From contig NZ_CP046244.1 in assembly GCF_009735625.1 (NCBI RefSeq), forward strand, positions 2,728,001-2,792,000: DNA of 64,000 nucleotides, written 5' to 3'. Positions 24,044 through 32,862 of the stretch are shown here, piece by piece. How positions within the stretch are numbered: position 1 is the stretch's first letter; each line of letters opens with the position of its first letter. This DNA comes from Moorella glycerini (lineage in GTDB: Bacteria; Bacillota; DSM-521; Neomoorellales; Neomoorellaceae). Both the position numbers and the translations under genes were made by a program. The notes under the pieces are model-generated. The model searched no databases. It was not told the DNA's origin and worked only from the letters and a program-made list of their open reading frames with translations.

Positions 24044-24430
24044 ATGGAGAAACAAGAAACACGCCTTTTCAAAAGTTATAAGTCGCTATTCCACATCAGG
24101 TTCAAGATCCATAACATCGGCGACCGCACCCTGCCGCGGGGGCTATCCCTGGAAACCCTGGCCATGTTCGCGGTACTCTACTTGCCTCTCTGGCCTTTGG
24201 GCCGCCTGCTGTACCCGGCCCACCCCTGGATCGGGGCGATAATCGCCGCCGGGGCGGCGGCCGGGTTGCTATCCCAGTCCGATCCCCAGGGCAAGTTCTT
24301 GCCCCTGTTTATCCTGGGCCTGGTTGAATACGTGGCCAGGCCCAAAACCACCGACTACTCCGGCCGGGCCATCGCCCGCCGCCGGCGCCAACGCCTGGAG
24401 TGGGAAGTAATGGAGGTAGACGACAAGTGA
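24044..24430 (+). CDS. TcpE-family conjugation membrane protein
   Basis: About 128 residues. Positive N-terminal tail, two hydrophobic segments (LETLAMFAVLYLPLWPLG and WIGAIIAAGAAAGLLS), then ARPKTTDYSGRAIARRRRQRLEW. TcpE-family proteins of Tcp-type transfer systems have this two-helix form and help place the VirB4 ATPase at the membrane. ATG 24044 lies 8 bases after GAGGTGG. The stop overlaps the GTG of the VirB4 gene (GTGA). Confidence 0.75.
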   Translation: MEKQETRLFKSYKSLFHIRFKIHNIGDRTLPRGLSLETLAMFAVLYLPLWPLGRLLYPAHPWIGAIIAAGAAAGLLSQSDPQGKFLPLFILGLVEYVARPKTTDYSGRAIARRRRQRLEWEVMEVDDK

Positions 24431-26850
24431 AATTCCCTCTCATCGCCTTTAAGAACAACATCGTCTTCAACAACCAGGGCGAAGCATACGCCGTCTACCG
24501 CCTCAAAGGCGAGGCCTACAACCACCTGCCCTTGGCGGAAAGGCAAATAGTTATCAAACGCCTGGAAGAGGTCTTTTACGGCTATGAGGGTAAGGGCCAG
24601 ATCCTCCTGCTCTGCGAGGAATTGCGTCTGGACGAAGGCGGTTATTTGGCAGCTGCCGGCGTTTCTTACGATCTTCCCCGGGAAGTGGCCCTGGAGGCCT
24701 CCCGCCACGCCCGGTCCGTGCGCCAGGCTTTAAGCTACGGCGCCCGCCGCCGGCGCCGTTACCTGGTCTTGCAGCTGCGCCTGGAACCCCAGCTGGATGA
24801 TATCAAAACCCTGCTGGCTGAAGCCCGCGACCTGGCCGTGGGGACTTTCCTGCGGTCGGAAAAGTGGTTGCTCTCGCCCCGGCGCCTGCAGGAGGCCCTG
24901 GAAGCGGAAAAAGAATTATACCACCGCATCCGGAACATCACCGCCGGCCGCGCCGATTTCGGCGATCTGGATTTCATCATCCGCCGCAACACACGGCGGG
25001 TAGGGATTCTCTCGCCGCCCCTGCCGTCCCGCAACGCCGGCCGCTTCACCCCGGCCCTGATCAGCGCCTTCAGCGACGGCTGCCTTTTGGAAGAACACCC
25101 AAGTTACATCGCCATCACCGAAGGCAGTGACGAAACCCATTACCAGGTTTTCATCACCTTTCCCGATCTGCCCAAAAGCATACCGGAGATAGGAGCCGAA
25201 TGGCTGGCCAGCCTAGATATCAACGAAGCGGCCATTGATGCCGTGGTCCATTTCCGGATTACCCGGCCCTTCAAGGCTAAAAAGGCAACAGAAAGCCGGA
25301 GGCGCTTTCTGAGAGGCCAGATTGAAGAAGCTTTACGGGGCCGGGATGAACCAAGCTTAGACGAAGAATACGGCCTGACCGAGGGACGCTTCCTGGAAAG
25401 CAAAATCCAGGCCGGCCAGCCCTTAGCGGCCATAGCCGTCACCCTGGCCGTGGCCGGTAAAGACCTGAAAGAAGTCCGGGCCACTGCGGCAAAGACGATA
25501 GAAAGGCACACCTCTTCCGGCTACCGCGCCGTCCGGCCGGTAGGCGACCAGATCAAGTGCCTGTACTCCTTCCTGCCCGGCGCCCCGCCGGCCGCGTCGT
25601 TAATCGAGTGCGACCCCGGCTTCATCGCCGCCGCCGGTCCCCATATCTCTTTGGAAACGGGCGACGGTAAGGGTTTTTTCCTGGGTTGGTCAGGAGCCGC
25701 CCCGGTCTGGTGGCGGCCTGGCTACGCCGCCCGGGAATTGGGCCGTTCCAACGCCGTCTTTATCACCGGCGGACTGGGCGGGGGTAAGAGTATGACCATC
25801 AAGACCATGGGCTATTTCATCCGCCTAGCCGGCGGCGTGTTGTTCGTCATCGACCCCAAAAAGAACGAATATCGAGCATACGAGCGCCTGTTTCCTATCA
25901 AGCGTATAGACCTTTCTCCTGGCGGCGACCGGGAATTGAACCCCTTCATGCTGGCTGCCGACGAGCGCCGCGCCAAGGGGATTGCCCTGGACTTTTTAAG
26001 CATTGCTTTAAACCTTCGTGACGACAACGACGTGCGCCGGGTGGCCGTATCCCAGGCGGTGGAGAGAGTAGCTACCAGGCCGCCGGCCGAGCGCAACCTC
26101 CAGGCCTGCCTGGAAGAATTGAACCGGATGGCCAGGGAGAAGGCCCATCCCCAGGTTGCCCGGGAGGCCGGCCAGTGCGCCCTGCTTTTAGAATCCCTCC
26201 GGGACGGTTCCCTGGGCCACCTGGTATTCGGCAAGGAAAAGGAAAACGAGATCGCCCCGGTCACGGTGGTCAGCCTTCAGGGCCTGCCTCTGCCACGCAC
26301 CGCCCAGAACCTCCTGGCCGGCCGGATTACCGAAAGCGAGCGCCAGGGCTTAGGTATGCTCTACCTGGCGGCGGCCATGGCCAGGGAGGTGGCCTTCTCC
26401 CTACCGGCACATATCATAAAAGGTCAGATTTTTGATGAGGTTTGGATGCTGGCCGGCATCTCTGAAGGCGCCCGCCTGCTGGACGAACTGATCCGCATGG
26501 GGGCCAGAAGCTATAACGCCATCCCCATCCTGGCCACCCAGAACGCCAGCGACGTGGCCGGCATTCAGACGATTAAAAACAACGTCAGCTACGTACTATG
26601 CTTCCGGGCGCAGGATAAAAGCGAGATACGTAGTAATATAGAGCTGTTGGGCGCCGATGTAGAAGAAGAGGAAGGGAAGAAAGGGGCCGGCCTGGCCAAT
26701 CTCTTCCGTTCCCTGGAGAGCGGCTGGTGCCTCATGAAGGACGCCCTGGGCCGTATCGGCCAGGTATACATCGACCCCCGGCCGGAATACCTCTTGCAGG
26801 TGTTCGATACCACGCCAGGCAAGGAAGGGGAGGTAACAAAAAGTGGTTGA
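24427..26850 (+). CDS. VirB4/TcpF-like conjugation ATPase
   Basis: An 807-residue cytoplasmic ATPase that would power assembly or transfer in a type IV secretion system. The N-terminal half is the VirB4/TraC pilus-assembly domain; the C-terminal half is a RecA-like domain with Walker A GGLGGGKS at about residue 450 and Walker B GQIFDEVWML at about 667, followed by ATQNASDV. Start GTG 24427 (VKFPLIAF) overlaps the TcpE stop; an upstream frame start is inside tcpE. The stop overlaps the AAA+ gene start. No HUH relaxase or FtsK-type coupling gene is near it. Confidence 0.92.
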   Translation: MKFPLIAFKNNIVFNNQGEAYAVYRLKGEAYNHLPLAERQIVIKRLEEVFYGYEGKGQILLLCEELRLDEGGYLAAAGVSYDLPREVALEASRHARSVRQALSYGARRRRRYLVLQLRLEPQLDDIKTLLAEARDLAVGTFLRSEKWLLSPRRLQEALEAEKELYHRIRNITAGRADFGDLDFIIRRNTRRVGILSPPLPSRNAGRFTPALISAFSDGCLLEEHPSYIAITEGSDETHYQVFITFPDLPKSIPEIGAEWLASLDINEAAIDAVVHFRITRPFKAKKATESRRRFLRGQIEEALRGRDEPSLDEEYGLTEGRFLESKIQAGQPLAAIAVTLAVAGKDLKEVRATAAKTIERHTSSGYRAVRPVGDQIKCLYSFLPGAPPAASLIECDPGFIAAAGPHISLETGDGKGFFLGWSGAAPVWWRPGYAARELGRSNAVFITGGLGGGKSMTIKTMGYFIRLAGGVLFVIDPKKNEYRAYERLFPIKRIDLSPGGDRELNPFMLAADERRAKGIALDFLSIALNLRDDNDVRRVAVSQAVERVATRPPAERNLQACLEELNRMAREKAHPQVAREAGQCALLLESLRDGSLGHLVFGKEKENEIAPVTVVSLQGLPLPRTAQNLLAGRITESERQGLGMLYLAAAMAREVAFSLPAHIIKGQIFDEVWMLAGISEGARLLDELIRMGARSYNAIPILATQNASDVAGIQTIKNNVSYVLCFRAQDKSEIRSNIELLGADVEEEEGKKGAGLANLFRSLESGWCLMKDALGRIGQVYIDPRPEYLLQVFDTTPGKEGEVTKSG

Positions 26851-28090
26851 GCTTAAGGGTATTATCCTCGATTTCCGCCAGGCGGTGGCGGCCCAGAACT
26901 TAAGCAGGGTCGCCTTTGACGCCGCCCTGACGGTGGGCGTCCTCGTCCTCCTGGCCGAGGTGGCGGCCAATTACAAAAAGCGCCAGTACATAAAAAACGC
27001 CCTGGTCAGCCTCATCGCCTTTATCATTACCTACGCCTTTATCCGCTATTTCCCAGCCAGGGGCTCCGAATTCGAGCTGTTGACCATGCTCCTGGGGCTC
27101 TGGTACGCAGCCCAGGTTATCTACCGTTTCGCCAGCCGCGCCTTAAAGATATACAGCGAAGCCTTTAGCGGCGGCTGGCACGCCTTCAGGCAGGCGATAA
27201 ATGGTAAGAGAGCCTACCAGCATAGTTACCGGCAGACTTACCAGGCTTACCAGGAAGCCAGCCAGGGCAACAACCAGGAAAAAGAAGCTTCCACCGCAGG
27301 ACCACCACCTGGGGTGGAATACCTGCCGCCCCGGCGCCCGGACCCCAGGGCCTTCGACGGCCTCATCGGTCTGGATAAAGCAGTTGACGCCATTAAAACG
27401 GCCCTGGAACTACCATTAAAACAGCCGGAAAAGATCCGGGAGTACAACCTGGAATTGCCGCGGGGAATCCTGCTCTACGGCCCTCCCGGCACCGGCAAAA
27501 CGAGTTTCGCCCGGGCGGCGGCCAGGTACTTCGGCTGCTCCTTCTACGCCGTTAACGCCTCTTCTCTTATCGGGCGTTACGTCGGCACCAGCGAGGCCAA
27601 TTTGCGCAACCTCTTCGCCCACGCCCGCCGTCACCGGCCTGCCGTGATCTTTTTCGACGAGATCGACGCCATCGGCCGCCGCCGCGACGACAGCAACTTG
27701 AACCGCGCCTCGGACATCCTTCTGCAGCTTCTCCTGGGTGAACTAGACGGTTTTGCCAGCCGGGAAGGGATCTTCATCATTGCCGCCACCAACCGCACCG
27801 ACGTGCTGGATGAGGCCCTGATGCGGCCGGGACGCCTGGACCAGAAAATCGAGCTGCCCCTGCCTGGCGCCCGCGCCCGGCGGCAGCTCTTTGAGGTTTA
27901 CCTCCGGAACAGGCCCACCGAATTAAACGAAGCCGACTACCAGACTGTGGTGGCCAGGACGGAAGGAGCTTCCGCCGCTGATATCAAGGCCATCTGCGAC
28001 ATGGCCGCCCTGGCGGCCTCCCGCGTCCGGGCCAGGATCGACTGCGCTTACCTGATGGAAGCCATCGACGAATTAAGGGGGAAGGGTTAA
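26843..28090 (+). CDS. Membrane-anchored AAA+ ATPase in the conjugation operon
   Basis: A 415-residue protein. Residues about 20-100 have two or three hydrophobic segments, so it is membrane-bound; residues 160-400 are a classic AAA+ domain with Walker A GPPGTGKT at about 213, Walker B VIFFDEIDAIGRR, sensor IIAATNRTDVLD, and the box RPGRLDQKIELPLP. It ends near the lid domain, with no FtsH-type zinc protease domain. Start GTG 26843 overlaps the VirB4 stop by 8 bases. It may remodel or disassemble the transfer complex; this use is not one I know from Tcp systems. Confidence 0.88.
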   Translation: MVELKGIILDFRQAVAAQNLSRVAFDAALTVGVLVLLAEVAANYKKRQYIKNALVSLIAFIITYAFIRYFPARGSEFELLTMLLGLWYAAQVIYRFASRALKIYSEAFSGGWHAFRQAINGKRAYQHSYRQTYQAYQEASQGNNQEKEASTAGPPPGVEYLPPRRPDPRAFDGLIGLDKAVDAIKTALELPLKQPEKIREYNLELPRGILLYGPPGTGKTSFARAAARYFGCSFYAVNASSLIGRYVGTSEANLRNLFAHARRHRPAVIFFDEIDAIGRRRDDSNLNRASDILLQLLLGELDGFASREGIFIIAATNRTDVLDEALMRPGRLDQKIELPLPGARARRQLFEVYLRNRPTELNEADYQTVVARTEGASAADIKAICDMAALAASRVRARIDCAYLMEAIDELRGKG

Positions 28091-28091
28091 A

Positions 28092-28640
28092 ATGCGGGGC
28101 AGCACGCACCTCTTCAGCGGCTTGGCGGCGTTTTCCCTGCTCGGCATGAATTTGCCAGGGCTGGGACTGGCCGCCCTGGGAGCCTTGCTTCCGGATATAG
28201 ACCAGCCGGGTAGTATGATAAGCCGCAAGGTTACCGGAGTTCCCTTTGGCCGGATAGGTCGGGGGTTAGTAGGGATTACGATACTGGGAGTCTGGCATCA
28301 GACCAGGCTTTCTTTGTTGCTACCGGTAGGGATCACCTTTGTGGCGCTGGCGTTTCTTCCCCACCGGGGGATAACGCATTCACTGTTGGGCCTGGTGTTG
28401 GCCTGGCTAGCGGTAAAGGGGCTGGGCTGGCCGGAGGCGCCTTTTCTTACTGGCTACGGCATCCACCTGGCGGAAGACTTGTTGACACCTTCTGGTATAC
28501 CTCTGCTTTACCCCTGGCAGGAGCGTATGCGCGTACCGTTAGTGGAAACGGGAGGAATATTGGATAGGGTTCTCGGCCTGGCAGCCATGGCAATCTTCTT
28601 GATAGCTGCATGGAAATATGTACCGGTTTTATTACATTGA
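28092..28640 (+). CDS. YdjM/DUF457-family membrane metal-dependent hydrolase
   Basis: A 182-residue inner-membrane protein with about four hydrophobic segments. The metal ligands of the family appear as STHLFSGL (His6), PDIDQPGS, HRGITHSLLG and HLAEDLLTPSG. Proteins of this family are widespread in Bacillota and their substrate is mostly unknown. It begins one base after the AAA+ stop, so it is in the same transcript, between the AAA+ and VirB6-like genes. Confidence 0.85.
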   Translation: MRGSTHLFSGLAAFSLLGMNLPGLGLAALGALLPDIDQPGSMISRKVTGVPFGRIGRGLVGITILGVWHQTRLSLLLPVGITFVALAFLPHRGITHSLLGLVLAWLAVKGLGWPEAPFLTGYGIHLAEDLLTPSGIPLLYPWQERMRVPLVETGGILDRVLGLAAMAIFLIAAWKYVPVLLH

Positions 28641-28672
28641 CTTCCTTTCGAAAGGAGGCGCAGAACCTCTAA

Positions 28673-30130
28673 ATGGCTAAACATCTTGAAAAATTGTGCA
28701 TGGTACTTTTAACCCTTTTACTTGCCTTCAATGTTTTGATGCCCGCCGCTCTGGCGGGCATCGGCGATCAACCGGCCAAAGATTGGAACCTCCAGGGCGA
28801 CATCGAAGCCGAAAAGGCAATTGAAGGACAGATGTTCAATATCGCCAGCATCACCTTTCTGAACCCGGCTACGACGGCTACGGCCGTCACCGCAGTCGGA
28901 CCTTTCGGGCTCCTGACCGTAGGCGCCGGGGCGGCCGCTGCCGGCCTGGCAGAAATCGCCAGGCCCGAAAACGCCATCTGGGAGAACTGGCCCCTGGGCA
29001 GATACGTTTTTTACCACTACGCACCGGATAAATACCTGGGCATGGTGCCGACCGCCCAGTATGCCACCAGCGCCATCGGCGACATGATCGCCAATTTAAT
29101 ATTTTCTCTGAGTAAATCTATAACTCGAACTTCCATCAACGTCATGGTGCTGGCTTTTCACACCGATATCGTCAGCGGCATGATCCCGTGGGTGTCCCGG
29201 GGTGTGGCCGATATCTTCACTAACCCCCAGAACCAGCTGGCGCCGGTTTTGCTCATATTAGGCATGAGCCTGCTACTGATTTACAGCGTCTTTAAGCTCT
29301 TACGCGGCCAGGCCGTTTCCGTTCTGGGGGCGCTCTTAATTGCCCTTTTAGGCGTAGGGGGCGTTTTCTTTTTTACCGCCAACGCCGAAAAACTGATCGG
29401 CGACTTCACCCGGTTCACCGATAGCACCGCCGGCCTGTTCCTGGGCACCATCAGCAGCTATACCGTTAAGGGCCAGAATGTAAACATCAGCAATCCAATC
29501 GACCGGGGCCTGGTGGTCGCCGGGCAAACGGCCTGGAATACAATCATCACCCGGCCCTGGGCTGTAACCATGTTCGGCACGGCCGACGAAAGCAAGCTCA
29601 AGCTCACCCAGGATGAATACGACAAAATGGATAAAAGTTCCTTCCCGGCCGAAAGCCTGGCCAAGATCCAGCCGGGTATGCGCATCGACACCTTGTTCCT
29701 GGGCTGTGGCGGCGACGCCCGGGACGCCGTGGCCGATATACTGGGTCGGCCGAATAAACGTTACCTGTTGGTAGTTAGGGAAGACATCGACCACGGCCTT
29801 CATCCCGGTACCATGATCGGTTTCAACCCCGCCAATACCCAAAACCATATTGAAACGGCCCTGCTGACCCTCCTGCCGACCATCGGGTTTGCCATATTGA
29901 TCGGCCTGGTAGGCCTCAGCATCATCGTCTGCCAGGCCGTCCTGGCGGCCCTGCTGCTGATGCTGCCCCTGGCGTTATTCGCTCTAATGATCCCGGAAAC
30001 CGGTTGGACCCTGGCCGGCCGCTACTTCCGCACCTTGATCGGCTTCTTCTCTGTTAAGCTCATTTATGGCGTCTACCTGTCCCTGGTCCTGGTAGTGGCC
30101 ACCAGCTTTACGAAGGCGGTGATTGGCTGA
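28673..30130 (+). CDS. VirB6/TrbL-like polytopic membrane channel protein
   Basis: A 485-residue protein with a signal-like N-terminus (LEKLCMVLLTLLLAFNVLMP) and about six further hydrophobic segments in two clusters (residues 165-245 and 400-480). Between them lies a soluble loop with CGGDARDAV. This layout matches the TrbL/VirB6/TcpH inner-membrane channel of type IV secretion systems. The TGA shares its last base with the ATG of the next gene. Confidence 0.75.
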   Translation: MAKHLEKLCMVLLTLLLAFNVLMPAALAGIGDQPAKDWNLQGDIEAEKAIEGQMFNIASITFLNPATTATAVTAVGPFGLLTVGAGAAAAGLAEIARPENAIWENWPLGRYVFYHYAPDKYLGMVPTAQYATSAIGDMIANLIFSLSKSITRTSINVMVLAFHTDIVSGMIPWVSRGVADIFTNPQNQLAPVLLILGMSLLLIYSVFKLLRGQAVSVLGALLIALLGVGGVFFFTANAEKLIGDFTRFTDSTAGLFLGTISSYTVKGQNVNISNPIDRGLVVAGQTAWNTIITRPWAVTMFGTADESKLKLTQDEYDKMDKSSFPAESLAKIQPGMRIDTLFLGCGGDARDAVADILGRPNKRYLLVVREDIDHGLHPGTMIGFNPANTQNHIETALLTLLPTIGFAILIGLVGLSIIVCQAVLAALLLMLPLALFALMIPETGWTLAGRYFRTLIGFFSVKLIYGVYLSLVLVVATSFTKAVIG

Positions 30131-31209
30131 TGTTGGGATTAGCCATGATCCTGCAAGCTGCCATATTCCTGGCGGCCGCTTTCTTCCGCAAAAAGTTTTT
30201 AAACCTCATCATGGAAAGCGTCCAGGAAGGCGCCTCGACGTATCATGAAAAGGCAACCGAACGCATTATCCAGGCTAACGCCGCCCTGGCCCGCCGCCTG
30301 GGCCTGGCCGACATGATCAGCGACTGGTGGATCGCCAGGCATAACAGGGGGACGGGGGGAGGCCCCCCTGATGATGATCACAAAGACGCTGCTTTAGGCG
30401 GCGTATGGGAGCAGATGCCGCCCCCACCGCCCCGGCCTTCCAACGCCAAGCAGCTGCCACCCGGAGGCCCGGTCACCATAGATATCGAACCGGAGCCAGA
30501 AGCCTGGGAAGGACGGCCGCCCCAGGGTTATCCCTTCAAAGAACTGGGCGACGGACATGAGGAAACCGGCTTCATCATGGTAAACAAAGACAATGCCCCT
30601 GGAACCGGCCTGGATACGGCGGCGGCGGTGCCCAGGGGGGTCAACGCAGCCAGGAAAGCAGCCGCTAGTGGCAATGCACCCGCCGTTGCTACCAGCGGAA
30701 CGGCAGGAGTAGCTGCCGCGGGGCCGCCGGCCGCTTTGGCGGCAAAGAAAGAGGTGCAGGCTATGGCCGGCCCGGCAGCCGGCAGGCCTGCAGGGGGAGT
30801 GCGCCTGGAAGGGGGTAGGGAAACCGGCAATTTGCCGCCGGCGGCAAGAGATGGGGCCATAGCCCCCGAACAGGTACAAACCTTGGATACAGTTAAACAG
30901 GCACCGGTGCCAGCCAGGCTTGATCCCCGACCCGTTGTAACCAACCGGAAGGCGCCGCCTGCGTCCGGGGAAGCACAGCGGCCTGTTGCGGTTGCCGGTA
31001 TGGCAGGTACCACTGTTACTCCGGCTAAACCAGCAATACAGGTACAGCCAGTTCCCCCTAGCGGGCAAGAAGCCCCTGCTTCTCAAGCTATCCACCGGTC
31101 CCAGGAAACCTTTGCCGCCGAACCAGCTGCCGCCTCCCATAAAACGGACGGCGGGTCGCTCCGCCATTCCGGTATGCCGGTAGCAAACAAAAAGCAGCAG
31201 GAGCGCTAA
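30130..31209 (+). CDS. One-TM protein with long Pro/Ala-rich tail
   Basis: A 359-residue protein: one N-terminal membrane segment (MILQAAIFLAAAFF), a basic helical part to about residue 75, and then an Ala/Pro/Gly-rich, low-complexity tail (PPPPPRPSNAKQLPPGGPV, repeated PAVAT and GAP blocks) of about 260 residues. No folded domain is visible in the tail. It is coupled to the VirB6-like gene by a 1-base overlap. Possibly a TcpH-like C-terminal extension coded as its own gene; I cannot say more. Confidence 0.6.
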   Translation: MLGLAMILQAAIFLAAAFFRKKFLNLIMESVQEGASTYHEKATERIIQANAALARRLGLADMISDWWIARHNRGTGGGPPDDDHKDAALGGVWEQMPPPPPRPSNAKQLPPGGPVTIDIEPEPEAWEGRPPQGYPFKELGDGHEETGFIMVNKDNAPGTGLDTAAAVPRGVNAARKAAASGNAPAVATSGTAGVAAAGPPAALAAKKEVQAMAGPAAGRPAGGVRLEGGRETGNLPPAARDGAIAPEQVQTLDTVKQAPVPARLDPRPVVTNRKAPPASGEAQRPVAVAGMAGTTVTPAKPAIQVQPVPPSGQEAPASQAIHRSQETFAAEPAAASHKTDGGSLRHSGMPVANKKQQER

Positions 31210-31227
31210 AACGCGCCTGCTGTTTTA
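31196..31227 (+). terminator. Terminator at the end of the first conjugation block
   Basis: AGCAGGAGCG (31196-31205) pairs with CGCGCCTGCT (31212-31221) with one mismatch, followed by GTTTT. The stop codon TAA of the previous gene is in the loop. The convergent VapC gene ends just downstream. Confidence 0.65.
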
Positions 31228-31237
31228 AACTACTTAA

Positions 31238-31663
31238 TCAGGGGTACTCACTTAATAAACGGACAAACTTTAGGTCTTTTTTTACGGCGTTATGCAACCT
31301 TTGGTCCGCGGTGAAAAGTTCACATCCCTTTATTTGCGCCGCCGCGATATAGGCTGTATCGTAAGCGCTTATCTGGTACTTGCGGCTTAAAGAAAAAATC
31401 CTCTCAGCCTCTTGTTCGACATCTATCCAGGCGATCTGTAGGGCGGTAATTTCCTTAGCCGTTTTAATGAAAACTTCATCGTTGATCCTGCGGCGTCTGG
31501 AGGCTACCAGGCACGCATTAATAAGTTCAAGAGCCAGCAGTCTTGGACCAAAAAGATTGGTTCGGCCCAAAGCATAGTCCAGCATTAATTTTTTAGCCTT
31601 GGAGGAAAGCTCGTCGGGGAAATAAGCGCAAAGGATGGCGCTTGCATCAACTACAGCGTCCAT
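31238..31663 (-). CDS. vapC: PIN-domain toxin (VapC-type)
   Basis: A 141-residue PIN-domain ribonuclease. Acidic active-site residues are seen in VVDASAIL (first Asp), LLALELINAC, YDTAYIAAA and FTADQRLHN. It would cleave RNA when freed from its antitoxin. It follows the antitoxin gene with a 1-base overlap (start ATG 31663), as in vapBC operons. Confidence 0.88.
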   Translation of the reverse strand: MDAVVDASAILCAYFPDELSSKAKKLMLDYALGRTNLFGPRLLALELINACLVASRRRRINDEVFIKTAKEITALQIAWIDVEQEAERIFSLSRKYQISAYDTAYIAAAQIKGCELFTADQRLHNAVKKDLKFVRLLSEYP

Positions 31664-31923
31664 TATTTTTCCCTCGCTTCGAGTTCCTGCCGCGAAGCCT
31701 GGAAAATTTCCTCTGCGGTTATCCCCGAATCCTTCATGGCCTCAGAAATCTCCTGCATAGCAAGGTAATTTTTGATGCGGCTTAGGTTGGCGTATTCTTC
31801 ATAAGGAAGGAGAGCGGCCACCGGTTTCCCTCTTTTCTCCAGAATTACGCTTTCCCAACCCTCTACCCTTCTAATTAAATCAAGAAAAGACTCTTTTGCC
31901 TGGGTTACGTTTAGAGACATCAT
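31663..31923 (-). CDS. Phd/YefM-type antitoxin
   Basis: An 86-residue antitoxin. The N-terminal MMSLNVTQAKESFLDLIRR and VILEKRGKPVAALLPYEEY are the Phd/YefM DNA-binding fold; the C-terminal part (EISEAMKDSGITAEEIF) would wrap the toxin. It is first in a two-gene operon with the PIN toxin and probably represses its own promoter (AT-rich region 31924-31975). Confidence 0.85.
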   Translation of the reverse strand: MMSLNVTQAKESFLDLIRRVEGWESVILEKRGKPVAALLPYEEYANLSRIKNYLAMQEISEAMKDSGITAEEIFQASRQELEAREK

Positions 31924-32052
31924 AACTAGTCACCTCTACTAACCATATTATATGACCATTTTATAGAAAAAGCAAGTGCAGCAAGGAGAATAAAAATGGC
32001 TAAATGTCATTCCAAAGAAAACGCGCAACTTAGGGGGGAAATCCTACGGAAG

Positions 32053-32085
32053 CCCCTCCCTAACCACGGAGGGGTTAGGGAGGGG
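32053..32085. repeat. GC-rich 13-bp perfect hairpin between two toxin-antitoxin loci
   Basis: CCCCTCCCTAACC (32053-32065) and GGTTAGGGAGGGG (32073-32085) are perfect inverted repeats over a 7-base loop, without a T-run. It lies 10 bases after the stop of the minus-strand antitoxin gene, between the two toxin-antitoxin pairs. It may stabilise the mRNA end or be a REP-like repeat. No gene is seen in 31924-32095. Confidence 0.7.
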
Positions 32086-32095
32086 TAGTTCAGAA

Positions 32096-32365
32096 CTACT
32101 TGAGCTTGATTTCGATCTTGGCGTCTAGCGCCCTGGCGACCTTTTTTAAGAAACGAAGGGAGGGATTATAGGTTCCGCTTTCCAATCTGGCAATGGCTGA
32201 TTGGCGCGTTCCTACTTTACGCGCCAGTTCAGCCTGGCTGATGCCTTTGAGTTTTCGTTGTTCAATGATAGACTTGACGAGTTGGTATTCCGGTTCCAGG
32301 TCATCATAGGCGTGGCGAAAGGCTGGTTCCTTCATCAGTTTGTTTTTGAATTCCTCCCACTTCAT
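32096..32365 (-). CDS. higA: HigA-type XRE antitoxin
   Basis: An 89-residue helix-turn-helix protein (GISQAELARKVGTRQSAIARLESG, about residues 39-62) with an N-terminal toxin-contact helix region (FRHAYDDLEPEYQLVKSII). The start overlaps the end of the toxin gene by 4 bases; as usual for higBA the toxin gene comes first. Confidence 0.88.
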   Translation of the reverse strand: MKWEEFKNKLMKEPAFRHAYDDLEPEYQLVKSIIEQRKLKGISQAELARKVGTRQSAIARLESGTYNPSLRFLKKVARALDAKIEIKLK

Positions 32366-32715
32366 TTAACTCCACCCGTCCTTTGCTTGTAATCCTTCAT
32401 CCTGGCAAGAGCAGTTTTAAGTTCCTTTTGTGGTGCTTTTGAGGTTTTCTTGGAAAAAGCATGGACTACGACCAAAGTGTTACCCGAGATGAAAAATAAT
32501 AACCTGAACGCTTGGCCTCCGAAGGGAACCCGTAATTCCCAGAGGTCGTCGGCCATATGCCGGACATAGGGCATCCCGATTGAAGGGCCATACTCTTTAA
32601 GAAGGTCAATGGCCCGGGCTATTTTCGCTTGCTCGCCGGGTTTTAGCGTCGCGATAAAGTCAACCACCGGCTGGTTGCCCGAAGCGCTTTCGTATAACTC
32701 GATTTCCCACAGCAT
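32362..32715 (-). CDS. higB: HigB/RelE-type toxin (Gp49-like family)
   Basis: A 117-residue RelE-fold mRNA interferase. I use ATG 32715 (MLWEIELYE), since the 22 codons further upstream cover an AT-rich promoter. Conserved parts are FIATLKPGEQAKIARAIDLL, YVRHMADDLWELRVPFGGQAFRLLFF and HAFSKKTSKAPQKEL. It is the first gene of a pair with the HigA antitoxin (4-base overlap). Confidence 0.88.
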   Translation of the reverse strand: MLWEIELYESASGNQPVVDFIATLKPGEQAKIARAIDLLKEYGPSIGMPYVRHMADDLWELRVPFGGQAFRLLFFISGNTLVVVHAFSKKTSKAPQKELKTALARMKDYKQRTGGVK

Positions 32716-32821
32716 AAAACAATCCTCAATTGATATAACATATGTGTTATATATTGTAGTCCAAAATCTTTTTGTCGTCAACTTGAAACCTAGCAGGCCG
32801 GTAGTAATTACAACCTCGGAG

Positions 32822-32850
32822 AAAGGAGCCCGAAATAGGTCTCCTTTTTT
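32822..32850 (+). terminator. Intrinsic terminator before the wall-hydrolase gene
   Basis: AAAGGAG (32822-32828) pairs with CTCCTTT (32841-32847), with two further GC pairs inside, followed by TTTTTT. The ribosome site GGGAGGGGG starts 4 bases later. Confidence 0.6.
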
Positions 32851-32862
32851 GATGGGAGGGGG

